The notes under the pieces are model-generated. The model made no database searches, had not been told where the DNA came from, and saw only the letters and a program-made list of their open reading frames with translations. From NCBI RefSeq assembly GCF_001570565.1, contig NZ_BBXE01000024.1, positions 68,653 to 132,652 on the forward strand: 64,000 nt of DNA, given 5' to 3'. Below, one piece after another: positions 24,356 through 33,462 of this stretch. The translations under genes and the position numbers were made by a program. The DNA is from Herbidospora yilanensis. Lineage in GTDB: Bacteria; Actinomycetota; Actinomycetes; Streptosporangiales; Streptosporangiaceae. Within the stretch, counting starts at the first letter, position 1. Every line of letters begins with the position of its first letter.

Positions 24356-24381
24356 GCCGGCCCTCGGCGCCGAGGGCCGGC
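24356..24381. terminator. Perfect 26-bp palindrome after glmS
   Basis: GCCGGCCCTCGGC (24356-24368) and its exact complement (24369-24381) lie 12 bp after the glmS stop and 9 bp before the convergent MFS stop. It probably terminates both transcripts; no U-tract is present. Confidence 0.65.
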
Positions 24382-24390
24382 CACTCTTGA

Positions 24391-25758
24391 TCAGAGGTGC
24401 ACGGTCACGCCCTCCTTCGGTTCCGCCACCGCCTGCCGGGGCCGCAGGACCGTCACGACCAGCAGCGACAGCAGCGAGAACGCCGCCGCCGTCAGGAACG
24501 TCGCCGACAACCCCGCCGAGGCGTGCACGGTCACCAGCACCGCCAGCCCCATCGACCCGCCCGTCTGCTGCATCGCCTGGAGCAGCCCCGAGGCCGCGCC
24601 CGCGTCGTCGCCCTGGACGCCGTTGATGATCCGCATGCTCATCACGACCAAGGCCGCCGCCGCGCCCACAGCCATGATCACCAGCGGCCCGAGGACACCC
24701 GGGACGTACGCCGTCGTCGCGTCGATCCGTGACAACCACACCAGGCCGGCGGGGATCAGCAGCATGCCCGCGACGGCGGCGGTGTGCGGGGTGACCACAC
24801 GCAGGATCCGGCCCGCCAGTTGCGACAGCGTCAGGATGGTCAGGGCCAGCGGGAGGAAGGCGAGGCCGGCCTGCAGGGGGGAGTAGCCGAGTTCGAGCTG
24901 GACGAACTGGGTGAGGAAGAAGAATGTGCCCATCATCGCGGCCGGGAGCAGCAACATCGCCGCGTAACCGGCCACCCGGGACCGTTCGGCGAACAGGCGG
25001 AGCGGCATCACCGGCTGGGCGGCCCGCCGCTCGACCAGGACGAACAGCGTCAGCAGCAGCACGCCGCCGAGCAGGGACGCCAGCGCCCAGCCGTCGTCCC
25101 AGCCCCGTTCGGAGGCGCGGACCAGGCCGTACACGAGGCCGGATGAGCCCGTCGTGGCGGTCACGGCCCCGGCCAGGTCGAAGCGGCCGGGCACCCGCGC
25201 GGTCTCGCGGACGAAGACCGGGGTCAGCGCCAGGATCGCCAGGCCGATGGGGACGTTCACGAACATGACCCAGCGCCACGACACCAGGTCGGTCAGCAAC
25301 CCGCCCGCGAGCAGCCCGATCGCGGCCCCCGCCGCGCCGACCGAGGTGAACACGGCGATGGCCCGGTCGCGCGGCGGGCCCGGCGGGAAGTTGCCGGTGA
25401 TCAGGGCCAGCCCGGCCGGTCCGGCCAGGGCGCCGCCGACGCCCTGGAGCACCCGGGAGGCGATCATGGCCTCGGGGCCCGGGGCGAAGCCGCCCAGGAG
25501 CGAGGCGAGCGTGAAGACCGCCACTCCGGCCGTCAGGGCGCGGCGGCGGCCCAGGATGTCACCGGCCCGGCCGCCGAGCAGCAGCAGGCCGCCGAAGGCC
25601 AGCATGTAGGCGTTCATCACCCATGACAGGCCTCCGGGGCTGAAACCGAGTTCCTCCTGGATGCCGGGGAGGGCGACCGTCACGATCGTGCCGTCGAGGA
25701 TCAGCATGAGCTGGGCGAGGGCGATGACGAGCAGCGTGATGCGCTGGCGCGGGTTCAT
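24391..25758 (-). CDS. MFS multidrug exporter, DHA2 (14-TMS) family
   Basis: The 455-aa protein has 14 predicted membrane helices. Family motifs include LDGTIVTVALPGIQEELGFS in TM1 (motif D1), GGRAGDILGRRRAL (motif A) and GPAGLALITGNFPPG..RDRAIAVF (motif C region). It is a proton-driven exporter of the EmrB/QacA type. The TetR gene is divergent at 25845, and two inverted-repeat boxes lie between them just upstream of this start, indicating TetR repression. Confidence 0.92.
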   Translation of the reverse strand: MNPRQRITLLVIALAQLMLILDGTIVTVALPGIQEELGFSPGGLSWVMNAYMLAFGGLLLLGGRAGDILGRRRALTAGVAVFTLASLLGGFAPGPEAMIASRVLQGVGGALAGPAGLALITGNFPPGPPRDRAIAVFTSVGAAGAAIGLLAGGLLTDLVSWRWVMFVNVPIGLAILALTPVFVRETARVPGRFDLAGAVTATTGSSGLVYGLVRASERGWDDGWALASLLGGVLLLTLFVLVERRAAQPVMPLRLFAERSRVAGYAAMLLLPAAMMGTFFFLTQFVQLELGYSPLQAGLAFLPLALTILTLSQLAGRILRVVTPHTAAVAGMLLIPAGLVWLSRIDATTAYVPGVLGPLVIMAVGAAAALVVMSMRIINGVQGDDAGAASGLLQAMQQTGGSMGLAVLVTVHASAGLSATFLTAAAFSLLSLLVVTVLRPRQAVAEPKEGVTVHL

Positions 25759-25786
25759 GGGGAGGCCCTTCAGGCGATAAAATAAT

Positions 25787-25825
25787 CGGAGGCCGACTCC
25801 GGTAAATATACGGAGGCCGCCTCCG
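25787..25825. promoter_or_regulatory. Two TetR operator boxes between exporter and regulator
   Basis: CGGAGGCCGACTCCG (25787-25801) and CGGAGGCCGCCTCCG (25811-25825) are inverted repeats 24 bp apart in an A/T-rich intergenic region shared by the divergent MFS and TetR genes. Confidence 0.75.
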
Positions 25826-25844
25826 GTTATGCAAGGGAGTTGTC

Positions 25845-26378
25845 GTGAGGGCCGATGCGCGTCGCAACTACGAGCGCCTGCTGACCGAGGCCGGGGCGGC
25901 GTTCGCGGAGAGGGGCACCGAGGCCTCGCTCGAAGACATCGCCAAGGCCGCGGGGGTCGGCGTCGGCACCCTCTACCGCCACTTCCCGACCCGGCAGGAC
26001 CTGATCGTGGCCGTGCTCCACGACCGCTTCGAGGCGATGGCGGCCGTCGCCCGCGACCTGACGTGCGACGATCCGGGCCGCGCGCTCCGTGAATGGCTGC
26101 TGGCCCAGCTCCGGCACATCACCGCCACGCGGGGGCTCACCGCCGAACTCGTCGTGGCCGTCAACAACCCCGAATCCCCCCTGTACGGATCGTGCGAGGC
26201 CCTCGTCTCCACCTCCTCCGGCCTGCTCGCGGCGGCGAAGGACGCCGGCGTGGTGCGGCCCGACCTGACCCACGCAGACCTGGCGACGGTGGTCCACGGC
26301 ATCGCGTGGTCATGCGAGAGCGACCCGGTCCGCCAGGAGCGACTGATCGACCTGTTCCTCGAAGGCGTGCTGGTGTAA
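25845..26378 (+). CDS. TetR-family repressor of the MFS exporter
   Basis: GTG 25845 gives 177 aa. The N-terminal helix-turn-helix is clear: RLLTEAGAAFAERGTEASLE, then IAKAAGVGVGTLYRHFPTRQ. The ligand-binding domain contains LTAELVVAVNNPESPLYGSC. It is divergent from the exporter, with two near-identical operators between, the standard arrangement for a drug-sensing repressor. Inducer unknown. Confidence 0.92.
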   Translation: MRADARRNYERLLTEAGAAFAERGTEASLEDIAKAAGVGVGTLYRHFPTRQDLIVAVLHDRFEAMAAVARDLTCDDPGRALREWLLAQLRHITATRGLTAELVVAVNNPESPLYGSCEALVSTSSGLLAAAKDAGVVRPDLTHADLATVVHGIAWSCESDPVRQERLIDLFLEGVLV

Positions 26379-26460
26379 GTTTCAGGCTCCTCCGCAGGTC
26401 GCCGCGTTACGTTAAGGGCTTTCGTAGGCCGCTTCCCCGGCCCGTCCTAGCGTCCCAGGC

Positions 26461-27798
26461 ATGAGACGCATCGCCCTCGTGGCGGCGCTGCTCGGCGGGT
26501 TCGTGCTCTTCGGCGTCACCCCCGCGCAGGCCGCACCCGTGATCTGCGAGAAGTACGGTTCCACGACCGTCCAGTCGGGCCGCTACGTTGTGATCAACAA
26601 CGTGTGGGGCGCCAGCACCTCCCAGTGCATCGACGTCAACCAGGCCGGTGGCTTCACCATCCAGTCGGCCAACCACAACAACGCCACCAACGGCGCGCCG
26701 GCCTCCTACCCGGCGATCTACGCCGGGTGCCACTACGCCAACTGCTCGACCGGCAGCAACCTGCCGATGCAGGCCAGCTCGGGCAACTTCGGCAACGTCC
26801 GGAGCAGCGTCAGCATGAGCTACCCGTCGACCGGGACGTGGGACGCCGCCTACGACATCTGGTTCGACCCGACCCCGCGCACCGACGGCCAGAACACCGG
26901 CGCCGAGATCATGATCTGGCTCAACCACCGGGGCTCCGTCCAGCCGGTCGGCAACCAGGTCGGGACGGTGAACCTGGCCGGGGGGACCTGGCAGGTCTGG
27001 TTCGGCAACATCGGCTGGAACGTCATCTCGTACGTCCGGACCTCCGCCGCCTCCTCGATCGACTTCGCCGTGAACACCTTCTACAGCGACGCGGTCTCCC
27101 GTGGCTACGCGCAGCGCTCGTGGTATCTGACCAGCGTGCAGGCCGGGTTCGAGCCGTGGGTGGGCGGCGCCGGGCTGACGCTGAACAACTTCACGTACAC
27201 GACCGGCGGGAACCAGAACCCCACCGACACCACCGCGCCGAGCGCGCCCTCGAACCTGACGGCGAGCGGCACCAACCTCACCTGGAGCGCCTCGTCCGAC
27301 AACGTGGGCGTCGCGGGCTACCGGATCTTCCGCCGCCAGGGCACCAGCGGCTCGTTCAGCCAGGTCGCGACCTCGACGTCGACCTCCTACGCCGCGACGG
27401 GCCTGGCCGCCTCGACGACCTACCAGTTCTACGTGACCGCCTACGACGCGGCCGGGAACGTGTCGGGGCAGTCGAACACGGTCTCCGTGACCACCCAGGG
27501 CGGCCAGACCGGCGGCTGCTCGGTCCGGTTCGACCAGTGGGGCCCCGGCTACGTCGCCTACTTCACCCTGAACGGCCCGGCGACCAACTGGTCGATCCCG
27601 TTCACGCTGCCCTCGGGCCACCAGATCACGTCGAACTGGAGCTCGCAGCTCTCGGTCAGCGGATCGAACGTCACCCTGACCGGCATGAGCTGGAACGCCA
27701 GCGTCCCCGCCGGCCAGAGCACCACGTTCGGCTTCCAGGCCAGCCGTCCGGCCAGCGGCAGCCCGCTGCCGACGATCCCCGGGTGCACGCAGGTTTGA
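26461..27798 (+). CDS. Secreted GH12 endoglucanase with Fn3 and CBM2
   Basis: A 445-aa protein. A Sec signal peptide (MRRIALVAALLGGFVLFGVT) ends at PAQA-AP. Residues 27-248 are GH12: INNVWG near 45-50, nucleophile E149 in GAEIMIWLNH and acid/base E231 in GFEPW. An Fn3 domain follows (about 262-346, APSAPSNLTASGTN...TYQFYVTAYDAAGN), then a C-terminal CBM2 (354-442) between cysteines, with W residues for cellulose. It hydrolyses beta-1,4-glucans outside the cell. No CebR-type operator was recognised upstream. Confidence 0.93.
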   Translation: MRRIALVAALLGGFVLFGVTPAQAAPVICEKYGSTTVQSGRYVVINNVWGASTSQCIDVNQAGGFTIQSANHNNATNGAPASYPAIYAGCHYANCSTGSNLPMQASSGNFGNVRSSVSMSYPSTGTWDAAYDIWFDPTPRTDGQNTGAEIMIWLNHRGSVQPVGNQVGTVNLAGGTWQVWFGNIGWNVISYVRTSAASSIDFAVNTFYSDAVSRGYAQRSWYLTSVQAGFEPWVGGAGLTLNNFTYTTGGNQNPTDTTAPSAPSNLTASGTNLTWSASSDNVGVAGYRIFRRQGTSGSFSQVATSTSTSYAATGLAASTTYQFYVTAYDAAGNVSGQSNTVSVTTQGGQTGGCSVRFDQWGPGYVAYFTLNGPATNWSIPFTLPSGHQITSNWSSQLSVSGSNVTLTGMSWNASVPAGQSTTFGFQASRPASGSPLPTIPGCTQV

Positions 27799-27832
27799 CC
27801 TGGAGTGCACTCCAGGGTTCATGGTTCTGTTC

Positions 27833-28738
27833 ATGACCTCTCTCGTGCTCGGGGCCATGAACTTCGGCACCCTGACTGACGAAAGCACCTCGTTCGCGTT
27901 GCTCGACCGGTTCGTCGACGCCGGCAACACGGTGATCGACACCGCGAACTGCTACGCCTTCTGGAACGACCCCGGCAACAGGGGCGGCAAGAGCGAGCTG
28001 ATGCTGGGCCGCTGGCTGGCCGCCCGTCCGGGCCTGCGCGACCGGCTGACCCTGGCCACCAAGGCCGGGGCCGAGCCGGTCGGCCCGGGGGAGTGGCCCG
28101 CCAACCGCGAGGGACTCTCGGCGCCGGCCCTCAAGGAGGCGCTCACGCTGAGCCTCGGCCGCCTCGGGATCGACCACGTGGACCTCTTCTGGACCCACAT
28201 GGAAGACCGGTCGGTCCCCCTTGAGGAGACGGCCGGGGCGCTCGCGGGCCTGGTCGCCGACGGTCTCACCACCCGCGTCGGCGTCTCCAACCACCCCACG
28301 TGGCGGGTCGAGCGCGCCCGCGCCCTGGGCGCGCCCTACTCGGCGCTGCAGTTGCGCTACTCGTACCTGACCCCCCGGCCGTGGACCTCGGTCGAGGGCG
28401 TCAACCACCGCTTCGCGTGGGTGACCGACGAGACCCTCGACTACGTGGCCTCCGAAGGCCTCGACCTGTGGGCCTACACGCCGCTCATCTCGGGTTCCTA
28501 CGTACGTCCGGAGCGCCCCTTCCCCGAGGCCTACGACCACCCGGACACCACCCGGAGACTGGCCGCGCTCGCGCGGGTGGCCGACGGTCTCGGGGCGACC
28601 CGGAACCAGGTCGTGCTGGCCTGGCTGCTCGCGAACGGGGTCAGCCCGATCATCGGGCCCTCCACGGTCGCCCAGCTCGACGAACTGCTGGACCTGCCGG
28701 AGCTCGGCGCGGCGGAGCTGGCCGCGCTGGACGTCTAG
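27833..28738 (+). CDS. Aldo/keto reductase
   Basis: The ATG at 27833 (MTSLVLGAMNFGT) is favoured over 27821. The 301-aa TIM-barrel enzyme carries the AKR tetrad: D in VIDTANCY, Y in the same segment, K in LATKAGAE, H in FWTHMEDRS. C-terminal NADPH binding is at IIGPSTVAQLDE. It probably reduces a sugar or carbonyl compound; substrate unknown. Its last 4 bp overlap the convergent ABC permease stop. Confidence 0.88.
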   Translation: MTSLVLGAMNFGTLTDESTSFALLDRFVDAGNTVIDTANCYAFWNDPGNRGGKSELMLGRWLAARPGLRDRLTLATKAGAEPVGPGEWPANREGLSAPALKEALTLSLGRLGIDHVDLFWTHMEDRSVPLEETAGALAGLVADGLTTRVGVSNHPTWRVERARALGAPYSALQLRYSYLTPRPWTSVEGVNHRFAWVTDETLDYVASEGLDLWAYTPLISGSYVRPERPFPEAYDHPDTTRRLAALARVADGLGATRNQVVLAWLLANGVSPIIGPSTVAQLDELLDLPELGAAELAALDV

Positions 28739-29358
28739 CCCGGATCGCGGCGCGTGACGAACCACCACGCGCCCGCGATCAGGACGCCCGCGAGTCCGGC
28801 CGTGATCGCGGCCTCCACCGCGCCGAGCGTGGCGGGGGACCAGCCGAACTCGCGGGCGGCCCGGTTGCGCAGCCCCTCGGCCATCAACTGGCAGGCGGCG
28901 ACGCCGAAGAACGCCGACCCCATCGCGACGGTGGTCCTGCGGGTGACGGCGCTCCAGAAGGCGCCGAGGGCGAGCGCGAAGAGCGTCCAGGTGAACGGGA
29001 GCGCGCCGGTCAGCTCCGGGGGGAGGGCCCGGAGCGACCACCAGATCAGCGCGGTGACCAGCCCGGTCGTGACCAGGGCCAGGACGGCGGCGGTGCCGAG
29101 CTGGGGGGCCAGCCAGCGGCTCCGGCTGATCGACTGGGTCCAGGCGAACTGGTGGGTGCCGCGCTCGTACTCGCGCGAGAGCAGCGGCGCTCCCAGGAAC
29201 ACCCCCATGACCAGGGGAAGGTAGGGGAACAGGCCGGCCGAGATGCCCCGGATGCCCGGGTAGAGACGTTCGACGGTGACGAACCCGGCCCACAGCACGA
29301 CCAGGAGGGCCATGCTGACCACACGGACGCGGTGCTGCCTGATCGCGAGCCAGGTCAC
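28735..29358 (-). CDS. ABC-2 type transporter permease
   Basis: The GTG at 29358 overlaps the ATPase stop by 4 bp and gives 207 aa; a longer frame upstream is only a shadow of the ATPase. The protein has about six membrane helices, with YERGTHQFAWTQSISRSRWL, a loop typical of YtrC/ABC-2 permeases in GntR-linked operons. With the ATPase it forms an exporter regulated by the upstream GntR protein. Confidence 0.85.
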   Translation of the reverse strand: MTWLAIRQHRVRVVSMALLVVLWAGFVTVERLYPGIRGISAGLFPYLPLVMGVFLGAPLLSREYERGTHQFAWTQSISRSRWLAPQLGTAAVLALVTTGLVTALIWWSLRALPPELTGALPFTWTLFALALGAFWSAVTRRTTVAMGSAFFGVAACQLMAEGLRNRAAREFGWSPATLGAVEAAITAGLAGVLIAGAWWFVTRRDPG

Positions 29359-30245
29359 AGCGCCACCGGCCGGGGAGCCAGGACGGCCTCGGGGGCACGC
29401 AGGTAGCCGAGCACCATGTCCTCCAGGGAGAGTTCGCGGGTGGTCCAGCGGGGGTCGTGGACGGGCCCCCGGACCCGGGCCAGCAGGGTCGTCTGCCGTT
29501 CGGTGTCGCTCCTGCCGATGACGTCGTAGGAGCCGGCGGGGGTGGTGCCGGACGGTCCCACCAGCAGCCGGTGCGCGGACACCAGCTCCTCGATGTCGCC
29601 CGCGACCTGCACCCGTCCCCGGGAGACCAGGATCAGGTGGTCGCAGACCTCGGCGAGCTCTGCGACGACGTGCGAGGAGAGCAGCACGGTGAGCCCCCGC
29701 TCGGCGACGGCGGACATCAGCCCCTCCATGACCTCGTGGCGGGCGAGCGGATCGAGGTTGGCGAGCGGCTCGTCCAGGACGACGAGGTCGGCCCGTTTGG
29801 CGACGGCCAGCGTGATCGCGACCTGGGCCCGCTGCCCTCCGGACAACTGGCGGATCCTCTTGCGCTGCGGGACGCCGAGGTCGTCGAGCCGCTTCCGCGC
29901 GCCCTGGACGTCGAACCGGGGGTTCAGCCCGGCCCCGGCCCTGATCGTCTCGGCGACGGTGAGCTCGGGGTAGAGCGGCTTGTCCTGCGCGACGAAGGCC
30001 ACCCGGGGCAGGTTCGCGCCACGCGGCGGCTGCCCGAAGACCCTGACCTCGCCCTCGTCGGCCCGGCGCAGCCCGACCGCCAGCCGCATCAACGACGACT
30101 TGCCGGCCCCGTTGGGCCCGACGAGCGCCGCCACCCGTCCCTGCGGAACACTGGCGAAACACCCTCGCAGGACCCACGTCCGGCCGTACCGCAACCCGGC
30201 CCCGGCCGCCTCGAAAGCGGGCACCCCGCTCATGCCGTCGCTCAT
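29355..30245 (-). CDS. ABC transporter ATP-binding protein
   Basis: The ATG at 30245 overlaps the GntR stop (ATGA) and gives 296 aa. Walker A GPNGAGKSSL, Q-loop VAQDKP, signature LSGGQRAQV, Walker B DLVVLDEP and switch H in SSHVVAEL are all present. A C-terminal extension of about 70 residues resembles YtrB-type ATPases. Middle gene of the GntR-ATPase-permease operon. Confidence 0.93.
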   Translation of the reverse strand: MSDGMSGVPAFEAAGAGLRYGRTWVLRGCFASVPQGRVAALVGPNGAGKSSLMRLAVGLRRADEGEVRVFGQPPRGANLPRVAFVAQDKPLYPELTVAETIRAGAGLNPRFDVQGARKRLDDLGVPQRKRIRQLSGGQRAQVAITLAVAKRADLVVLDEPLANLDPLARHEVMEGLMSAVAERGLTVLLSSHVVAELAEVCDHLILVSRGRVQVAGDIEELVSAHRLLVGPSGTTPAGSYDVIGRSDTERQTTLLARVRGPVHDPRWTTRELSLEDMVLGYLRAPEAVLAPRPVAL

Positions 30246-30643
30246 GCCGTCGCCTCCCCGGCCAGGCCGCCGGACAGGGCCGACTCGACCAGGGCCCGGA
30301 TGTCGTCCGGTCCCAGGCCCGCCGACCGCGCCTCCCGCACCCACGCCGCCAGCCTCAGTTCCAGCGCGGGGTCGCGCGGCCGGGCCAGCGACCGCCGCAC
30401 GAACGTGCCCAGGCCCGGACGGGGTTCGACCAGGCCCCGGGACTCCAGTTCGCGGTAGGCGCGCAGCACCGTGTTGGGGTTGATCGCCAGCCGGCCCACC
30501 ACCTCGGCCGCCGTCGGCAGCCGGTCGCCGGAGGTCAGGCGGCCGAGCCGCATGGCCTGCTCGACCTGCTGGACGATCTGCATGTACGTCGCCACACCCG
30601 ACCTCTTGTCGAGAGAGAACTCGATCAACGTCGCTCCCATCAT
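30242..30643 (-). CDS. GntR-family regulator, YtrA subfamily
   Basis: This 133-aa protein (ATG 30643 or 30640) has an N-terminal winged helix (YMQIVQQVEQAMRLGRLTSG, RLAINPNTVLRAYRELESRG) and a short helical tail. That length is typical of YtrA regulators, which control adjacent ABC operons. A perfect 14-bp palindrome lies just before its start, most likely its operator. Confidence 0.9.
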   Translation of the reverse strand: MMGATLIEFSLDKRSGVATYMQIVQQVEQAMRLGRLTSGDRLPTAAEVVGRLAINPNTVLRAYRELESRGLVEPRPGLGTFVRRSLARPRDPALELRLAAWVREARSAGLGPDDIRALVESALSGGLAGEATA

Positions 30644-30646
30644 TCC

Positions 30647-30660
30647 ACTAATGCATTAGT
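30647..30660. promoter_or_regulatory. YtrA-type operator palindrome
   Basis: ACTAATGCATTAGT is a perfect 14-bp palindrome immediately upstream of the GntR start at 30643. An A/T-rich palindrome in G+C-rich DNA at this place is best explained as the regulator's binding site, overlapping its promoter. Confidence 0.7.
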
Positions 30661-30757
30661 TAATTGATGGAGAGCGCCGGCGTCAACCCGGACCCCGCTG
30701 ACATAACTCCAGGTAACCGGTCATATGCTCAACGTGTACGACCGAGAGGAGGGCGGA

Positions 30758-31684
30758 GTGCGGCGTCGAGAGTTCCTCCTGTGGGGAGCCGGTCTCGCCG
30801 CATTGGCCGCCGGCTGCGGGGCTGACCCACGTCCACTGGGCGTGCCGCTCTCCCTGGTCGTGCCGGCCGTCGTGGGTGGCCACGACGACCCCTTCGCCCG
30901 GGAACTGCGGAGGGTCGTCACGGAACGCGGCCTCGCCCGCGCCGCCGCCGTCACCGCCTGTGAGGGCGACAAGGCGTCGATCAAGGACTTCACCCGGGGC
31001 GCCGGCCGAGGGCGCTTGCTGGTCGCCGGGCCGGCGCTGGTCAACACGGCGGGCACCGCCCCGCTCGCCCGGATGGCCGGGGAGTGGTCGGTCGTCGTCG
31101 CCCCGATGGGCTCCCGCCTCCGCGACTTCGACGGGCTGGCCGCCGCCCTCCGGAAGAGCACCGGCTCGATCCTGATGGGCGGCCGGGCCTACGGCGGGGC
31201 CGACCACGTCCTGTGCGGCCTCGTCGCCAAGGGCCTCGGGGCCGACGCGCGCCTCGTCGACTTCGCCGCCTTCCCCGGGAAGGACGGCCTGCTCGGCGCG
31301 CTCCTCGACGGGCGCGTCGCCGCCGGCGTCGGCGGGGTCGCCCAGTTCGCGCCGCAGATCCGCGCGGGCCGCGTCCGGGCGCTGGCCGTCTCCTCGCCCG
31401 AGCGCCTGCCGGAGGTCGACGCGCCGACCCTCATGGAGTCGGGGGTACGCCTCGTCCACGCCGACTGGCGCGGCCTGCTGGCCTCCGACTCCCTCCGGGA
31501 GGACGACCGCGCCCACCTGCTCGACATCTGCCGGGGCGTCGGCGCCTCGGCCGAGTGGTCGGCCGCCTGCCGCCGCCACCTCTGGACCCAGCTCTACCTC
31601 GACGGCCCCGACTTCGCCGACTGGCTGCGGGTCGAGTCCACCCGCGCCCGCGACGTCCTCACCGACCTCGGCCTCAAGCAATAA
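30758..31684 (+). CDS. TctC/Bug-type solute-binding lipoprotein, orphan
   Basis: GTG 30758 (VRRREFLLWGAG) is preferred because GAGAGGAGGGCGG precedes it; 308 aa. It has a twin-arginine-like RRREF start and a lipobox LAAGC. The mature part follows the tricarboxylate-transporter receptor fold: VVPAVVGGHDDPFAREL, MGGRAYGGADH, RVAAGVGGVAQFAPQI, VRALAVSSPERLPEV. The TctA/TctB membrane subunits are absent from the neighbourhood, so it is an orphan receptor. Confidence 0.8.
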   Translation: MRRREFLLWGAGLAALAAGCGADPRPLGVPLSLVVPAVVGGHDDPFARELRRVVTERGLARAAAVTACEGDKASIKDFTRGAGRGRLLVAGPALVNTAGTAPLARMAGEWSVVVAPMGSRLRDFDGLAAALRKSTGSILMGGRAYGGADHVLCGLVAKGLGADARLVDFAAFPGKDGLLGALLDGRVAAGVGGVAQFAPQIRAGRVRALAVSSPERLPEVDAPTLMESGVRLVHADWRGLLASDSLREDDRAHLLDICRGVGASAEWSAACRRHLWTQLYLDGPDFADWLRVESTRARDVLTDLGLKQ

Positions 31685-31720
31685 TCTGACAAAGAGCCAT
31701 AAATGTGGTGATCTCAATCC

Positions 31721-32749
31721 GTGACGGACGCATGGAACTGGATCTCCCTCGCCATCGCCGTGCTCGCCGCCCTCTTCGCGGTCGAGCTGGTACGCCGCAT
31801 CCTGCGCTCACGTCTCGTCGGCGAACGCTGGGCCCTGGCCGGGCCCCTGGTCCGGCGCTGCACCTGGCCCGGGTTCGTGACCGCCGCGCTCGCCACCGCC
31901 ACCGCCGTCTACGACCGGGGGCTGATCCCGCCCGACGCCGAAGGCTGGGCCGGCCACCTGACCACCATCGCGTTGATCTTCTGCGCCACCTGGCTCGTCA
32001 TCCAGACGGCCTACGCGGTAACCGACGTCGTGCTGGAACGGCTGGTGCGCGTCGAGGGGGACGCGAACCGGCGGGCCCGGCGGATCAGGACCCAGATCGA
32101 ACTGGTGCGGCGGGTCTGCGCCGCCGTCGTGATCGTGCTCGCCCTGGGCGCCATGTTGTTCACCTTCCCCCAGGTCAGGGCGCTGGGAGCCGGGCTGCTC
32201 GCGTCGGCGGGCATCGCCGGGGTGCTGGTCGGGATCGCCGCCCAGTCGACCCTGGGGAACCTGCTGGCGGGGCTCCAGCTCGCCTTCTCCGACGCCATAA
32301 GGCTCGACGACGTCGTGGTGGTGCAGGGCGAGTGGGGGCGGGTCGAGGAGCTCACCCTCACCTACGTGTCACTGCGGTTGTGGGACGAGCGGCGGCTGAT
32401 CCTGCCCGTCTCCCACTTCGCCAACAACCCGTTCGAGAACTGGACCCGGCACGAGAGCCGGATCCTCGGCACCGTCTTCCTCCGCGTCGACTGGACGGTG
32501 CCCGTCCCCGAACTGCGCGCCGAGCTGCACCGCGCGATCAAGGACAACCCGCTCTGGGACCAGAAGGACTGGACCCTCCAGGTCACCGACGTCACTCCCG
32601 GCGGCCTGGTCGAGGTGCGCGCCCTCATGTCGGCCGCCGACTCGGCCAGCGCTTGGGACCTGCGGTGTGACGTGCGGGAACACCTGGTCACCTGGATCAG
32701 GGAGAACTACCCGGAGAGCCTGCCGCGGTTGCGGATCACAGAGGCCTGA
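31721..32749 (+). CDS. MscS-type mechanosensitive ion channel
   Basis: A 342-aa protein from GTG 31721 with three to four N-terminal helices. The pore helix plus beta domain is typical: ALGAGLLASAGIAGVLVGIA, QSTLGNLLAGLQLAFSDAIR, LDDVVVVQGEWGRVEELTLT and NPFENWTR. It releases solutes on hypo-osmotic shock. Its last 14 bp overlap the convergent lipoprotein gene. Confidence 0.92.
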   Translation: MTDAWNWISLAIAVLAALFAVELVRRILRSRLVGERWALAGPLVRRCTWPGFVTAALATATAVYDRGLIPPDAEGWAGHLTTIALIFCATWLVIQTAYAVTDVVLERLVRVEGDANRRARRIRTQIELVRRVCAAVVIVLALGAMLFTFPQVRALGAGLLASAGIAGVLVGIAAQSTLGNLLAGLQLAFSDAIRLDDVVVVQGEWGRVEELTLTYVSLRLWDERRLILPVSHFANNPFENWTRHESRILGTVFLRVDWTVPVPELRAELHRAIKDNPLWDQKDWTLQVTDVTPGGLVEVRALMSAADSASAWDLRCDVREHLVTWIRENYPESLPRLRITEA

Positions 32750-33368
32750 TCGTCGAGCCGATCTGCTCGAACAGGGGCTCCCGGCCCGCGAGGTCGGTCG
32801 TCAGGGTCACCACGCAGGTGGTGCCCTTGCCCGAGTGGGCGTAGAACTGGGTGCCCTGGACCGGCCCGGCCGGCATCTTCAGCGTGTAGCGGATGCGGAC
32901 CCCCTGGGCGGGGCCGATCTTGACGACGCCGGCGTCGGAGACCGTGGCGCCGACGTTCGCGAGCTGCTGCTCGGCCTGCTGCTGGAGGGCCTCGTTGGAG
33001 CCGCCCACGCTCGGCTGGCAGAAGCCGTTGAGGTTGGTGACGAAACCCTGCTTCGACTCCTTCTGGCTGGCGGGGTCGAGGGCGTACACCGCCTTGGAGC
33101 TCTGCAGGGCCTGGAGGCCCTGCCTGGCCTGGTCGAGTGCCGGGCCGGTGAGGCCGGTGGCCGCGAGTTGCTCCTCGAAGCCCGACTTCGACAGGTCGAC
33201 GACCTTCCAGGCGGTCGGCACGCCGATCGAGACGCCGGTGGCCACGCCGCCGACGCGGTGGAAACCGTCGGGCACCTCGGTGCCGGGGATGGGCTTGGGC
33301 TGCGGCTTGGCGCAGGCCGCGAGTAAGAGCAGGGCGGTGAGCGCGAAGAGGGCTGGACGCACGCCCAC
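32736..33368 (-). CDS. Putative lipoprotein
   Basis: This 210-aa protein begins MGVRPALFALTALLLLAACA, a signal peptide with lipobox LAAC. The mature part has two cysteines (NGFCQP, GTTCVV), probably disulfide-bonded, and regularly placed amphipathic strands. No family is recognised. It converges on the MscS gene with a 14-bp overlap. Confidence 0.75.
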   Translation of the reverse strand: MGVRPALFALTALLLLAACAKPQPKPIPGTEVPDGFHRVGGVATGVSIGVPTAWKVVDLSKSGFEEQLAATGLTGPALDQARQGLQALQSSKAVYALDPASQKESKQGFVTNLNGFCQPSVGGSNEALQQQAEQQLANVGATVSDAGVVKIGPAQGVRIRYTLKMPAGPVQGTQFYAHSGKGTTCVVTLTTDLAGREPLFEQIGSTIRPL

Positions 33369-33462
33369 GAGCGTAACGCGAAGCGGCGGAAACCCCAGGT
33401 CACATGTCCGGAAATAGGCATAAACCGGGTGTGAAGTGGTAGGGATCCCTAGAGGTGGGGAG

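Noticed and set aside
26379-26460. CebR/CelR cellulose-operator before the GH12 gene
   Set aside because: No TGGGAGCGCTCCCA-like palindrome is present in the short upstream region.
28735-30177. 480-residue fused ABC protein
   Set aside because: The N-terminal half is the ATPase gene read in another frame; the permease starts at GTG 29358, overlapping the ATPase stop.
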